Below, one piece after another: positions 54,311-64,000 of a stretch of 64,000 bases of DNA (the first letter of the stretch is position 1; the number at the start of each line of letters is the position of its first letter). Under the pieces are notes generated by a model, which made no database searches, was not told the origin of the DNA, and worked only from the letters and a program-made list of their open reading frames with translations. Both the position numbers and the translations under genes were made by a program. The DNA is from Daucus carota subsp. sativus (taxonomy: Eukaryota; Streptophyta; Magnoliopsida; Apiales; Apiaceae), in contig NC_030386.2 of the NCBI RefSeq assembly GCF_001625215.2, positions 36,645,296 to 36,709,295 on the forward strand, given 5' to 3'.

Positions 54311-56752
54311 CTAGTTGATAGCCCGTGCCAAGCACGGGTTTAAATAAAATTTTAAAATTTGTTATTTATTGGAAGAATAATGTCTTTTTTAATTACATTA
54401 TTATATTTTTATTATACCTATTTAAATTATTGTTTTTAGATGATATTTAAATTATTGTTATTTAATATAAGACTTTCTATATATTAAAATTTGATCATAC
54501 TTTAAATTTATTTCATAATAATATGAGTCCCTGTTCTATGGAGTCCACAAAATAAGAGTATTGTTGTCCAAAATTATTTAAAAATACTCTACTCGTTTCA
54601 ATTTTAATTTTTTTAGTCTACAATATTTGTAAACATCTGACAATTTGCAGGTTATATTATAAATCACTAAACATTATATATGTTCTAAAATATAACTCAT
54701 AAGTAGAATAATGATTTGATATCAAATATCTTGACGTATGTCTAGAGTTTCAGTTATTTTATTATATGTTGCAATATGGATAATGACTTCATTTTCTTTG
54801 AGTTTCTATTTGTCTAGTCAGTGTTGTCACCACCGCCTTATTCGTCTTTATCGCAATCTTTTGAAAAACACTAAATGATAATAATTATTATTATTAAAAA
54901 ATAAATGACCTAGTTTTTTGGTATTTTGGTATCAATATCGAATCTTGTTTATTTTAATTCGGAAATATGATTGAAATTGTATAGATTTGTTTCGTAAATT
55001 AAATTGTATGAGTTTTAAAAATTAAAACGAATATTTGACGTATGTCCAGAGTTTCAGTTCTTTTATTATATGTGGCATATGGACAATGACTTCATTTTTT
55101 TTAAGTTTCCATTTGTCAAGTCAGTGTTACCACCGCCTTATTCGTCTTTATCGCAATTTTCTAAAAAACATTGAATGATAATAATAATTATTATTAAAAA
55201 AAAATGACCAAGTTTTTTGGTACTTTGGTATCAACATCGAATCTTGTTTATTTTAATTCTGATATATGATAGAACTTTTATAGATTTGTTTCGTAAATTA
55301 AAGTGTATGAGTTTTAAAAATTAAAACGAATATTTGACGTATGTCCAGAGTTTCGGTTCTTTTATTATATGTTGCAATATGGACAATGACTTCGTTTTTT
55401 TAAGTTTCCATTTGTCAAGTCAGTGTTACCACCGCCTTATTCGTCTTTATCGCAATCTTCTGAAAAACATTGAATGAAAATAATAATAATTATTAAAAAG
55501 TATATGATCAAATTTTTTGGTACTTTGGTATCAGTATTGAATCTTGTTTATTTTAATTATGAAATACGATAGATGTTTTATAAATTTGTTTCGTAAATTA
55601 AAGTGTATGAGTTTTAAAAATTAAAACGAATCTTTGACGTATGTCTAGAGTTTTGGTTCTTTTATTATATGTTGCAACATGGATCTTATTTTTAAGTTTC
55701 CATCAAGTCAGTGTTACCATCGTCTTATTCGTCTTTATCGCAATCTTCTGAAAAACATTGAATGATAATAATTATTTTTATTAAAAAATATATGACCAAT
55801 TTTTTTGGTACTTTGGTATCAATATTGAATCTTATTTATTTTATTTCTGAAATATGATAGAAGTTTTATAAATTTATTTCGTAAATTAAATTGTATGAGT
55901 TTTAAAAATTAAAACGATCGAATAATTTCTCTGACATTATTATTCTATTGATAGGATATTATATTAATATCAATATGAACTCCTTATTTATTTGAACACT
56001 GAAGCATGATAAAAGATTTATAGAGTTGTTATGTATATTAAATTATTTGAGTTTTAAAAAATTAAAACAAATAATTTTATCGGTAACATATTTTTATTAG
56101 TAAGATAATTGTTATAATACAAAATCCTGTCAAATATTGAAGTTTTTTTATAATAGTAATAATTGTTAAATAAAAACTAATACGATGATAGCCAATTTTT
56201 GATATGAATTTTATAGGACTGTTTCATAAGTTAAATTGTTAGCGATTCAACGGTGCGAATTGGATAAATGTTATATTACAAAATCCTAAACACCACAGAA
56301 GTCTTTTTTATAGTAGTATAATAATCTTAACCAATATTGAAATTTTTATTAATGAAATCCGAATCAATATAGAAGTCTTTTCATAATTGTATAATAATAA
56401 TTATAAAATCCTAAAAATATATAATAATAAGTATAAATTCCTAATAATATAAATTTTTTTCATAATTCTATAATGACTGTTGTTATTAAATAAAATATTT
56501 ATATTACATTGTCCTAATCAATATTGAAGTTTTTAATAATAAAATTCTGATCAATACAGAAGTCTTTCATTGTCCTAATGAATATTGAGGTCTTTAATAA
56601 TAAAATTCTATTCAATATAAAAGTCTTTTAATAATAATATAACAATGACTATAAAATCCTAATCAATATGAAAGTGACCAAATTTTGGTACTTTTGGTAC
56701 CGATGTTCCACCGAAAAGTGGTTTCGCTTATTAATAAAAGGTATTGAAGTGA
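54311..56752 (-). mobile_element. non-autonomous Helitron with internal tandem array
   Basis: Read on the minus strand: starts TCACTTCAATACC with the conserved inner ATTAATAAGCGAAACC, ends with hairpin CCCGTGCTTGGCACGGG, 8 nt, then CTAG. Flanking bases are A before TC and T after CTAG, as Helitrons require, with no target duplication. 2442 bp, no RepHel coding seen. Contains four copies of a ~300-bp repeat. Confidence 0.85.
54728..55918. repeat. ~300-bp tandem repeat, four copies
   Basis: TTGACGTATGTCTAGAGTTT or close variants recur at about 54731, 55034, 55334 and 55634, a period of 300-303 bp. Each unit also has CGCCTTATTCGTCTTTATCG, TTTTTTGGTACTTTGGTATC and TTTCGTAAATTAAATTG. The middle two are most alike; the outer two more diverged. 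Confidence 0.9.
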
Positions 56753-57938
56753 TTCCTCTTTTATTGAATGACAGAGTGTTCTTGCAAACATGAAAAACAC
56801 CATACGTAATTTTTGACAAAGGGTATATTATCCATAGCTAAAATAACGCGTGTAAAAGAAATGGAAATATAATACTTTCAAAATAAGAACTAAAAGTGAC
56901 CCCGTGCTAAACTAATGAAAACTCCACCTTAAAATCGTGAAAAATAGAGCTTTTTTACCCCACGGATAGAGATTATGAGTATCTTATTTACTGTCCTTGT
57001 GATAAATACGACTCTTACTTCTCAAATTAATAAACTACTTTCTCTTATTTTAAACTACTTGCTCTATCTTATACCGTTAATTAAATTGACCCATTTGATT
57101 CTAATTAAAATTCATAAATGTGAAATAGTTGAGAAAAAAATTCAAAATTATATTATCAAAGAATATACGTAACATACTTTAAATTGTTGTATATTTTAGA
57201 CGTGAGATTATCGAGAACGTTATCATTCTATTGCTGAATAAACAATATTGAAAACATAAAATATTTACAAAACAACACTTGCGCATTTTTGGAAAAGTTT
57301 ATGATAATTATCCTCAAAATTCTCATCTATAATTTTTTTCCTCACCTAAATTACTGTTTTATTAAATTATATCAATGCGACTCTTTAATTTCGGTAAACT
57401 GGGTCACATAAAAAATAGAAACATAACAAATAATCTGGTAAGCGGAGGTTATGAGATAAGTTAATAAAATTTTATCATGCAGTGAACGTACTATTTCATA
57501 TAGCTGGCATAAACGAAAAGCAGTTTTTGAATAAGAAAAGTACTCTAACCTACATATCATCAGTTGGCCCCCATTAGCCATCGAAATCGCACATTTTTTA
57601 TCACAATATATTTTGAAAATTAATTTCATTTAATATTCTCTCACATTTTGTCCAGATCATATTGTACGTAGCACTGGTGATGTCATTGACTACCGACCTG
57701 CTGATTGCACATGTGACCGGAGTCCGGACTCTAATGGTCCCCGCGGTCCAGCTTCAATTGCAGAACCACTAGAACTGTAGATATTATATAATTGCCGACT
57801 CGAAATATATGTATTAACCCTACAATTATAATTTGAACCACTAGTTAAATTTGATTGAAGATATTATGAAATTATCAACAGAATACACACCATTTCAGAA
57901 CCACTAGAATTTGTTGGAGAGAACAACAATTTAAGGGC
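56753..57938. other. intergenic and upstream region of TLP copy 5
   Basis: No gene to 57640. From 57655 the sequence resembles the promoters of copies 1 and 2 (CACTGGTGATGTCATT, GTCCAGCTTCAATTGCAGAA). Confidence 0.45.
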
Positions 57939-57946
57939 TATATAAG
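57939..57946 (+). promoter_or_regulatory. TATA box of TLP copy 5
   Basis: GGGCTATATAAGCCC, 87 bp before the ATG. Confidence 0.7.
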
Positions 57947-58025
57947 CCCTACTTCGTACCCTCTTACCAATCCACATTCGTCATTGTATTTCTGTAAACA
58001 CATTTACGTACATGCGCCTGAATAC

Positions 58026-59433
58026 ATGGCACGGCAAATTCTCTTCGCGGTTCCATTCGCTGTACTTCTGTTAATTGGTAAGATCTTGCATATAATATTC
58101 GATCAATTAACATTTTCTATAGCTAATTATACTTAAGGTATAGTAGTATATGCAGCTGCGTGTACTTTTTATTGTCTTATCAAGTGACGCCAGCTGCTTG
58201 TTTTTTTCCTTCTTTTTTTAGCAAGTTACCGTTAGCTCATGTACTCCCTCCTCTTCTACATATCCATTTTTAAAATAAATTTTATCTCTATTTACATGTT
58301 CATTTATACTTTCAAAACAAATTTAATGGTGGTTTTTCAAATCCATCCCTCTAATTTCTACTTCCAACTTCCAAGGCTTAACTTATACTACCTCCATCCC
58401 AAATTAGATGATCCCGTTTTGGGCACGTAATTTTAGGTGCATTGACTGTCTACTTCCGAAATCTATTTTTTTATTTTTTCTTTTGTAAATAAAAAATTTA
58501 TATTTTAATTTTTATTTACAAAAATAAAATTTTAAAAATAAGTCATATAGCTATACGGTGTGTCCAAAGTCAACGGGGTCATCTAATTTGAGATGGAGAG
58601 AGTATATAATTTGATTGAATTCACGTTTTCAGGACACTAATTAGGAGTATTCCATCATTTTCAAAACATTAATTAAAGTTTATACAATAGTTATTGGGGA
58701 TGGGGAGTATTTAAGTTACCTAACTAATAATCTTTCGGCAAATAAACCAAACTTCAAACTGTGCATTTCAGGTGGTGAATCGGCAACATTCACAATCACA
58801 AACAACTGTCCCATGACAATCTGGCCAGCTGCATTCAGCAATAAGGAATCACCGCCCTCAAAAACAGGGTTCGAACTAGCTTCACAGGCATCAGATACTA
58901 TCGACATTCCATCAACAGCAAAAACTTCCGGAAGAATATGGGCTAGAACATACTGCACTGCCACTTGCCGTACAGGAGAGTGTGGCCATGGTGGGGGAGC
59001 CTGCAGTGGAGCCACCGGTGTTCCACCAGCAACACTAGCTGAATTTACATTAAACGACAACGGTGGACTGGATACCTACGACATCAGTAATGTTGATGGT
59101 TTTAACTTGCGTGTTAGTCTAGCACCTGAAAACCAAGCATGTTTCACCGCCAGCTGCTCCGGTGATATCAATGCAGACTGTCCTGCAGATAGGGCAATAA
59201 AAGTTCCAAGTGGTAGTGACACAGTGGGATGCCTTAGCGATTGTGCGGCCTTAAATAGACCAGAAGATTGTTGCACTGGTGCATTTAGCACTCCAGGCAC
59301 ATGCCAACCATCAAAGTCGGCCATATACTTCAAAGAAAAGTGTCCACAGGCTTATGGCTACGCTTACCATGATCAAACTAGCACCTTCACTTGCTCTACT
59401 GGAACTAACTACAGAATCACATTCTGTCCTTGA
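58026..59433 (+). CDS. thaumatin-like protein (PR-5), copy 5
   Basis: Exons 58026-58077 and 58772-59433; 714 nt, 237 aa. Signal peptide MARQILFAVPFAVLLLIG. Mature part ESATFTITNNCPMTIWPAAF to FCP, 16 cysteines. Belongs with copies 1 and 2 but is more diverged, with a few extra residues at AIKVPSGSDTVGC and a changed loop SNKESPPSKTG. Cleft residues (R in WARTYC, E in LAEFTL, D in GLDTYD, NVDG and AYHDQ) are retained. The intron is 694 bp, against about 105 bp in copies 1 and 2, because a Stowaway-like MITE with another MITE inside occupies it. Confidence 0.95.
58244..58707. mobile_element. Stowaway-like MITE in TLP copy 5 intron
   Basis: CTCCCTCCTCTTCTACATA left and GGGGATGGGGAG right, flanked by TA (58242-58243 and 58708-58709). 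Interrupted by the MITE at 58388. Confidence 0.65.
58388..58602. mobile_element. nested Stowaway-like MITE
   Basis: CTACCTCCATCCCAAATTAG left and CTAATTTGAGATGGAGAGAG right, with TA on both sides. Long inner inverted arms (ATTAGATGATCCCG / GGGGTCATCTAAT). Confidence 0.75.
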
Positions 59434-60303
59434 CAAGTACTGCTCAAAGTAGATTGATGCGGTATTATATATCTCGCAGACTGGTTAAGTTGCGCTCCCT
59501 TTATAGGTACTACACAATAAGAGACCAATAGTATTGAAAGAGTGATGTACTTACAACACTTAACCTTTGCCGTATTGTCTCGATTATAATTTGTAATGAT
59601 TTCTCTCTTTGATTGTGTAATATATATATTTATATGTTTTTTTTATTTATTAGAAGTATATTATAATTGTTATTAGACATAAAACTTTCTATGTATTAGT
59701 ACCTGACTATTTTTATTTTTATTTTTACGCTCATGTACATGTCATGATATAAATTTATTTATATTAGTTTATGACACGTGCCAAGCATGGGATTATATAA
59801 ATTTTTTAAATTTATTATTTATTTAGAAATATAATATATTTGATATGCTAATGAATAGGATACGAGACCCGTCGCCCATTATAGATGCATTCAATCACCG
59901 GGTGATCGGTTTTAATCACATTTTCAACCATGTTAGCCAGTTTTGTTCAGGTGGTTAGCCAAGATTGTTCAGCTGTATTTCCAACCATGTTATTCAATCA
60001 GGAGAGAGTGAAGACCAATCTCGATCAACCCATCAACACCACACCTGGGTTGTTCACTCGCGCCAACTAGATTTGATTATGCCCTTCTGTAAGCATGTCC
60101 TTCGTAACAGAAGTTATTACCATATCAGGTTCGAACCTATACACGAGTTGATTCTCAAACCTATTTTAAAACATCTACTCTTATAAAGAATCATAAACAA
60201 TAGTAATATTCACAAGACCAAAAGACGGTGAGATGAACAAAAAAAGAACTATATAATTACGTTTTCATGTTTTAACACTACAAGAAAATAAATTACACGT
60301 TAT
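59434..60303. other. intergenic between TLP copy 5 and the channel gene
   Basis: The TLP 3' flank to about 59600, then a Helitron 3'-end relic (59755-59840). GGTTCGAACCTATACACGAG near 60128 resembles a tRNA B box but no SINE body is evident. Confidence 0.4.
59755..59840 (-). repeat. Helitron 3'-end relic
   Basis: CACGTGCCAAGCATGGGATTATATAA matches the hairpin end of the Helitron at 54311 (CCCGTGCCAAGCACGGGTTTAAATAA) with several changes; the CTAG is altered and the element does not continue. Confidence 0.5.
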
Positions 60304-63007
60304 CTATTTATCTTCAGCAGTAAAATCAGGTTCTGATGGCTTCTGCAGCATTATTGCAGGCACTCTATCTGGGATCCTTGCTTTTTTCGTGCTATTGCGC
60401 CGTAAAGCACGAAGTGCATTAGCAGCAAATCGTGATGCATAGATGGTGGCACCTAAACTTGGTGAGCTTCCATCACCTTGGGCCAATGCATTTTGTAACC
60501 GATCTTCCTCCTCACGTAGTGATTCTTCCAGCTTCTTCCTACGGTACCGACGCCAGGCAGCCTGTATAAAGCAAGCAGCCCAAGTCCTCCACTGCTGTGA
60601 GTAGAACCTAAATGTATGACGGAGCTGCTTGCTATGGAGCCGCCGAAATTGGGATGCAACAAACTTCAAATCATCAGCCATAAGAGCAAATGCTTCAACT
60701 TCTGATAGAGCTTGAACAGTTCTAGTAGAGATTGGGAGGTTAGACGAGGAATGGGGATCCAGAGCCCATGTAAGTAGCTCCTCTCCACAGAAGTCTCCAG
60801 CTTTTAAATAATCCGAGTTAAAAAAGCCTGTGCGACCTCCATTTGTGGTCACAGTCAATAGTTTCCCTCGCATTACAAACAACATTTCGTCAACTGGATC
60901 GCCTTCTCGCACAATATAGCTGTCCTCTGTATAGAGCACTGGTTTGAGACGGTCACACAGAGCATCCAACAGTTGTTCATCCATTTTCTCAAACATTGGC
61001 ACCTTAAGGAGGGAAAAAAATAAAATGAATATTAATAGGTGGAAACAAGCCCAATATAGTTACTTATGATGCAATTCAGAGGAGTTCAAGTTCAAAATCC
61101 AGTATCATAATGATTTACACATGCAACATAAGAATGCAATAATGATTTACAAATGGCACCACTAAAACATTCAAGCAAGAACTTTTGTGGGAGATCTTAA
61201 GCCTCAAGCCCTAATTTCCAACCCCCAGATCCCCGCAAGCATATGACCAGTTCGGTGGAGGCAGCAGTCTTATTCTTCTTAACAAATACGAGGATGCTAT
61301 TTCAAAAATACTAAGGATACCAAGCTTACTTACACTTGTGCACCTTATTTTATATTGTTTGCTAATTTTCATGCCTGGTCCAATCTATTGCTTAGATGAC
61401 TGTATAGTTACAATGAGTGCCCACCCTCTTGTACAATCTAAGAAGTATAAAGTTAATCAAGTAGAGCCTGTTGCAGTGCTATAATTAATTAACAACTTCA
61501 GGCACTAAATTTTCCTTTATCCTGATTTTTGTCTCTAAGCTGGATCTTTTTCATTAATAAGGGAGTAAAAGTGCACATTTATTTCAAATAAAAGACAGCT
61601 CACTTGGCCACTACCTAGTTGCTAGATACCTAACCTTGGCACTGTCCAAGAACATCACCTTGCCAAAAAGTATCAAACTAAATTTTTTACAGGTATTCTG
61701 AAACACACCAACTCACGAAGACAACGACATTTTTAGACTATCAATCTACGACTTTGATTTGGTCTTAATATATATTTTTTAAAATCCTAATATTTCTCAT
61801 CGCATTCTCTAATTCGAACAGGTGCATCACCTTGTAGATAAATAAGGTTTTGAGTATCTATCTGAAGTTCTTTAAACCTCACACTCTCACGGTTAACTTT
61901 GTAAGGAACACTTTCAGATAATAGAGATAGAATAAGTATAGGGCACAACAATAGAGAAAGAAAAAAGAAGACATTATCAAGATGACAGTTGATATTCTAG
62001 AATATAATAAAGCTAATGATTTTAATAGTATGAAGACATTGTTGGCTTACTAACCCTAGTAAGCAATGCCAAACATAGATGACGTTTGATATCCCTTCTG
62101 AGGTCCTTAGGAAGATTATGAATCAAATTCTCTTCATCAACCCCCCTAGTTTCTTGCCATTTATACTGCTCATACCGCCTAATTCGCTCTCTCAGAGTCT
62201 CAGGGAGCAAACGATGAGACATCCACTGCTCTGCATCTCGCCTTTTCACTCTCATCTCCTCCAATCTTACCGTTGTGGATTGCAGGTAAGTCTGTCACCA
62301 CAGAAGTGTGTTAATATTGTCATGTAATAAAATAAAAAGTCAAGATAATACATGAAGTCCTAGCAGTCAACTCAATCTTAAAAACACCACAATAATGTTG
62401 GAAGAGCAGGGAATATAAGAGGGTAATATATACATGTGAGACGGGAAAGAGATTCGGGAGCAAATCGATCTCAATTTCACTTCATGAAAAAATATGTCTA
62501 CGCACCCTTGTGCGCGTATGTTTGTCTTATAGCACCTCTCTTTATGTATGTTTGCCTTATAGTGTTATGCTTGGGTCCTTTCTGCCAAGCCTTGTATAAA
62601 ACATATAGGACCAATAATTTTGTTCTAAACAATATCAGGGGTACTAATACAAGTTAGACTCATCATTACAATTTACACGGAAGGGTCTAAATCTATCCAT
62701 ATTCTGTTCAACACATCAGCAGCTACATCTCCATCAATCCAAAAAGTGTCTTATAAAGCATTATCTAATATTATGACACTGAAGTACTGAACACTTGAAA
62801 ACTGTAAGAATTTGTAATAAATACAGCCTACCTATCTAATATTATGATACTGAACACTTGCAAATTGTAAGAATTAGTGATCCATAAAGCCATACCTGCA
62901 TATTTCCGATTAGAAAGGAAAATAGAACCAACCCAGAGATGGAAACAGAAACTGCGAAACAAATTTCCCACACATAGGTACTTGTTTCAAGGTCTTGGCC
63001 CAGGGCA
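60304..63007 (-). CDS. cyclic nucleotide-gated ion channel, C-terminal exons
   Basis: Exons on the minus strand: 63007-62896, 62291-62055, 61002-60304; the gene continues upstream past 63007, with earlier exons outside the window. Visible protein about 348 aa. ALGQDLETSTYVWEICFAVS and GLVLFSFLIGNMQ are the pore-to-S6 region; the C-linker has VRLEEMRVKRRDAEQWM and DLRRDIKRHLCLAL; the cyclic-nucleotide-binding domain has VPMFEKMDEQLLDALCDRL and the phosphate-binding cassette GDFCGEELLTWALD; the IQ calmodulin-binding site is FIQAAWRRYRRKKL. C-terminal RNSTKKARIPDRVPAIMLQK is like group II CNGCs (CNGC5/6/9). A Ca2+-permeable plasma membrane channel by family. The exon borders match the known plant CNGC pattern. 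Confidence 0.95.
61003..62054 (-). other. CNGC penultimate intron
   Basis: 1052-bp intron with GT-AG borders. No gene or transposon end recognised inside. Confidence 0.7.
62292..62895 (-). other. CNGC intron
   Basis: 604-bp intron. Two near repeats of CTATCTAATATTATGA...CTGAACACTTG (about 62763 and 62832) are the only structure noted. Confidence 0.65.
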
Positions 63008-64000
63008 CTGTGAAAAGAGAATGATGAAACATTAGTGACCTGATTAATGATAATGTCATATGTTATAATGTATCCAACTCCTAAAATTATCATCTGAAGA
63101 GTGAGTTCATAATTTAAACAGTAGAAACTAGATTGTTTATTACAAAGTAAAATCTTGGCATGAAAATTATTCAAACAACATACTTTAATAAATTATGTGG
63201 AGAAGTAAATGTTAGTGAGTCTGTTAAGTGACCACATCACAAAAGTAGGAAGTTGATACCAAGAAGCTGCGAATATTAGCGCAATTTATTATTTATAATT
63301 ATATGCCTATAAGATGAAAACTGTTTCCCTCACCAATGATTGTGTCTTCTGGTACCGTTTTCTTTGGTCGCTTTCTCTACTAGTAAGTCATGTGTGAATA
63401 ATACCACGGGCTAAGGTACAGTCTCAAACTCACACACTATCTTGTATATTGTGCACTAGCTGGGGGCCTTCACGGAAACAACCTCCTTACTCTCCGGATA
63501 AGGGCATGGTTGCGTACATCTTACCCTCCCCAGACCCTGCTCTAAGCGGAATATACTGGGTATGTTTGGTTTGGTTTGGTTTATATGCCTATAAGTCTAA
63601 GGACCATTTTATATCTTTAAGAAAAAACATCCTTAAACTTATGATTTCTCCTTTGGGGCTTCATCATTTAATAATAAATTGTTAAGACAATTCAAAACTC
63701 ATCACATCCATAGGATCGTAATACACCATAGTTGTGTTTGTTCAAGTAATTTATAACCTAAGATAGATCAGAAGAAAATACTTTGGTATATTTATAAAAC
63801 TTTAACTTTCTACAAACCGCACTCTATCAGAGCTTAAGTAATAATAAGTGGGGTGCATCAAGTTTCTATAGAATTAATTTAAATTTAATAAAATTCCATT
63901 TAAATACAAGAAGGCATTCACCAAGTATTTTAAAAGTCCTTTTAACATATAATAGTACTCGATGTAGGGCTTTTCTTTCCAGATTCTAAAAAGTATTTTA
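63008..64000 (-). other. CNGC intron (continues beyond window) with SINE
   Basis: No further exon could be placed. It contains the SINE at 63410-63590; the rest is AT-rich. Confidence 0.5.
63410..63590 (+). repeat. plant SINE (TS/Au-like)
   Basis: CTTCACGGAAACAACCTCC, GGTTGCGTACATCTTACCC, CCCCAGACCCTGC and ATACTGGGTATG are the conserved words of tRNA-derived plant SINEs. The tail is a TTTGG repeat. The pol III head is poorly preserved; boundaries approximate. Confidence 0.7.

Noticed and set aside
54728-55918. CRISPR-like array
   Set aside because: Units are ~300 bp head-to-tail repeats without spacers, in a plant genome and inside a Helitron.
60100-60190. Possible SINE with GGTTCGAACC
   Set aside because: Only the B-box-like word is present; no A box, tail or duplication.

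Overview
The window is nuclear DNA from a flowering plant, most likely a eudicot. The evidence is spliced genes with GT-AG introns in AT-rich DNA, plant-only gene families, a plant initiator tRNA and many plant MITEs. Species was not determined. All exon coordinates were read by eye; joined exon lengths were checked for divisibility by three where a complete gene could be assembled.

Layout. 1-8143 (+): 3' part of NADH-dependent glutamate synthase. 8703-10304: a repeat-armed hAT-like element and a Tourist-like MITE with a Stowaway inside. 10585-10938 (+): succinate dehydrogenase assembly factor 4. 12125-14471 (-) and 15303-17537 (+): a head-to-head pair of LRK10L-type receptor kinases. 18466-18537 (-): tRNA-iMet. 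19850-21151 (-): a two-domain B3 (REM-type) protein. 23705-24853 and 27355-28496 (both -): duplicated beta-1,3-glucanases (PR-2). 32850-59433 (+): five thaumatin-like (PR-5) genes, the first a pseudogene, separated by transposons. 34174-38066: a Mutator-like element. 54311-56752: a Helitron with an internal ~300-bp tandem array. 60304-63007 (-): the last three exons of a group II-like cyclic nucleotide-gated channel, which continues beyond the window.

Roughly 23-60 kb is a defence-gene cluster (PR-2 and PR-5) grown by block duplication. Since the blocks are paralogous, many transposon insertions can be dated relative to duplication: one block carries the element with its target duplication and the other retains the empty site. 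This works for the MULE, two hAT-like elements, a Tourist-like MITE and a Stowaway MITE.

The most unusual theme is a set of six elements (8703, 25582, 26237, 30969, 43172, 52133) that share one build but not sequence: short hAT-like ends, 8-bp target duplications (five of six exact), and arms made almost wholly of dense degenerate short repeats around an AT-rich core. Each uses a different repeat word (GGCTCG, GGGGACG, TTCGGTCC, TTAAGCGG, TCCAAA/TCGGGT, TCCGGAT). No retrovirus-like or other virus-like element was recognised.
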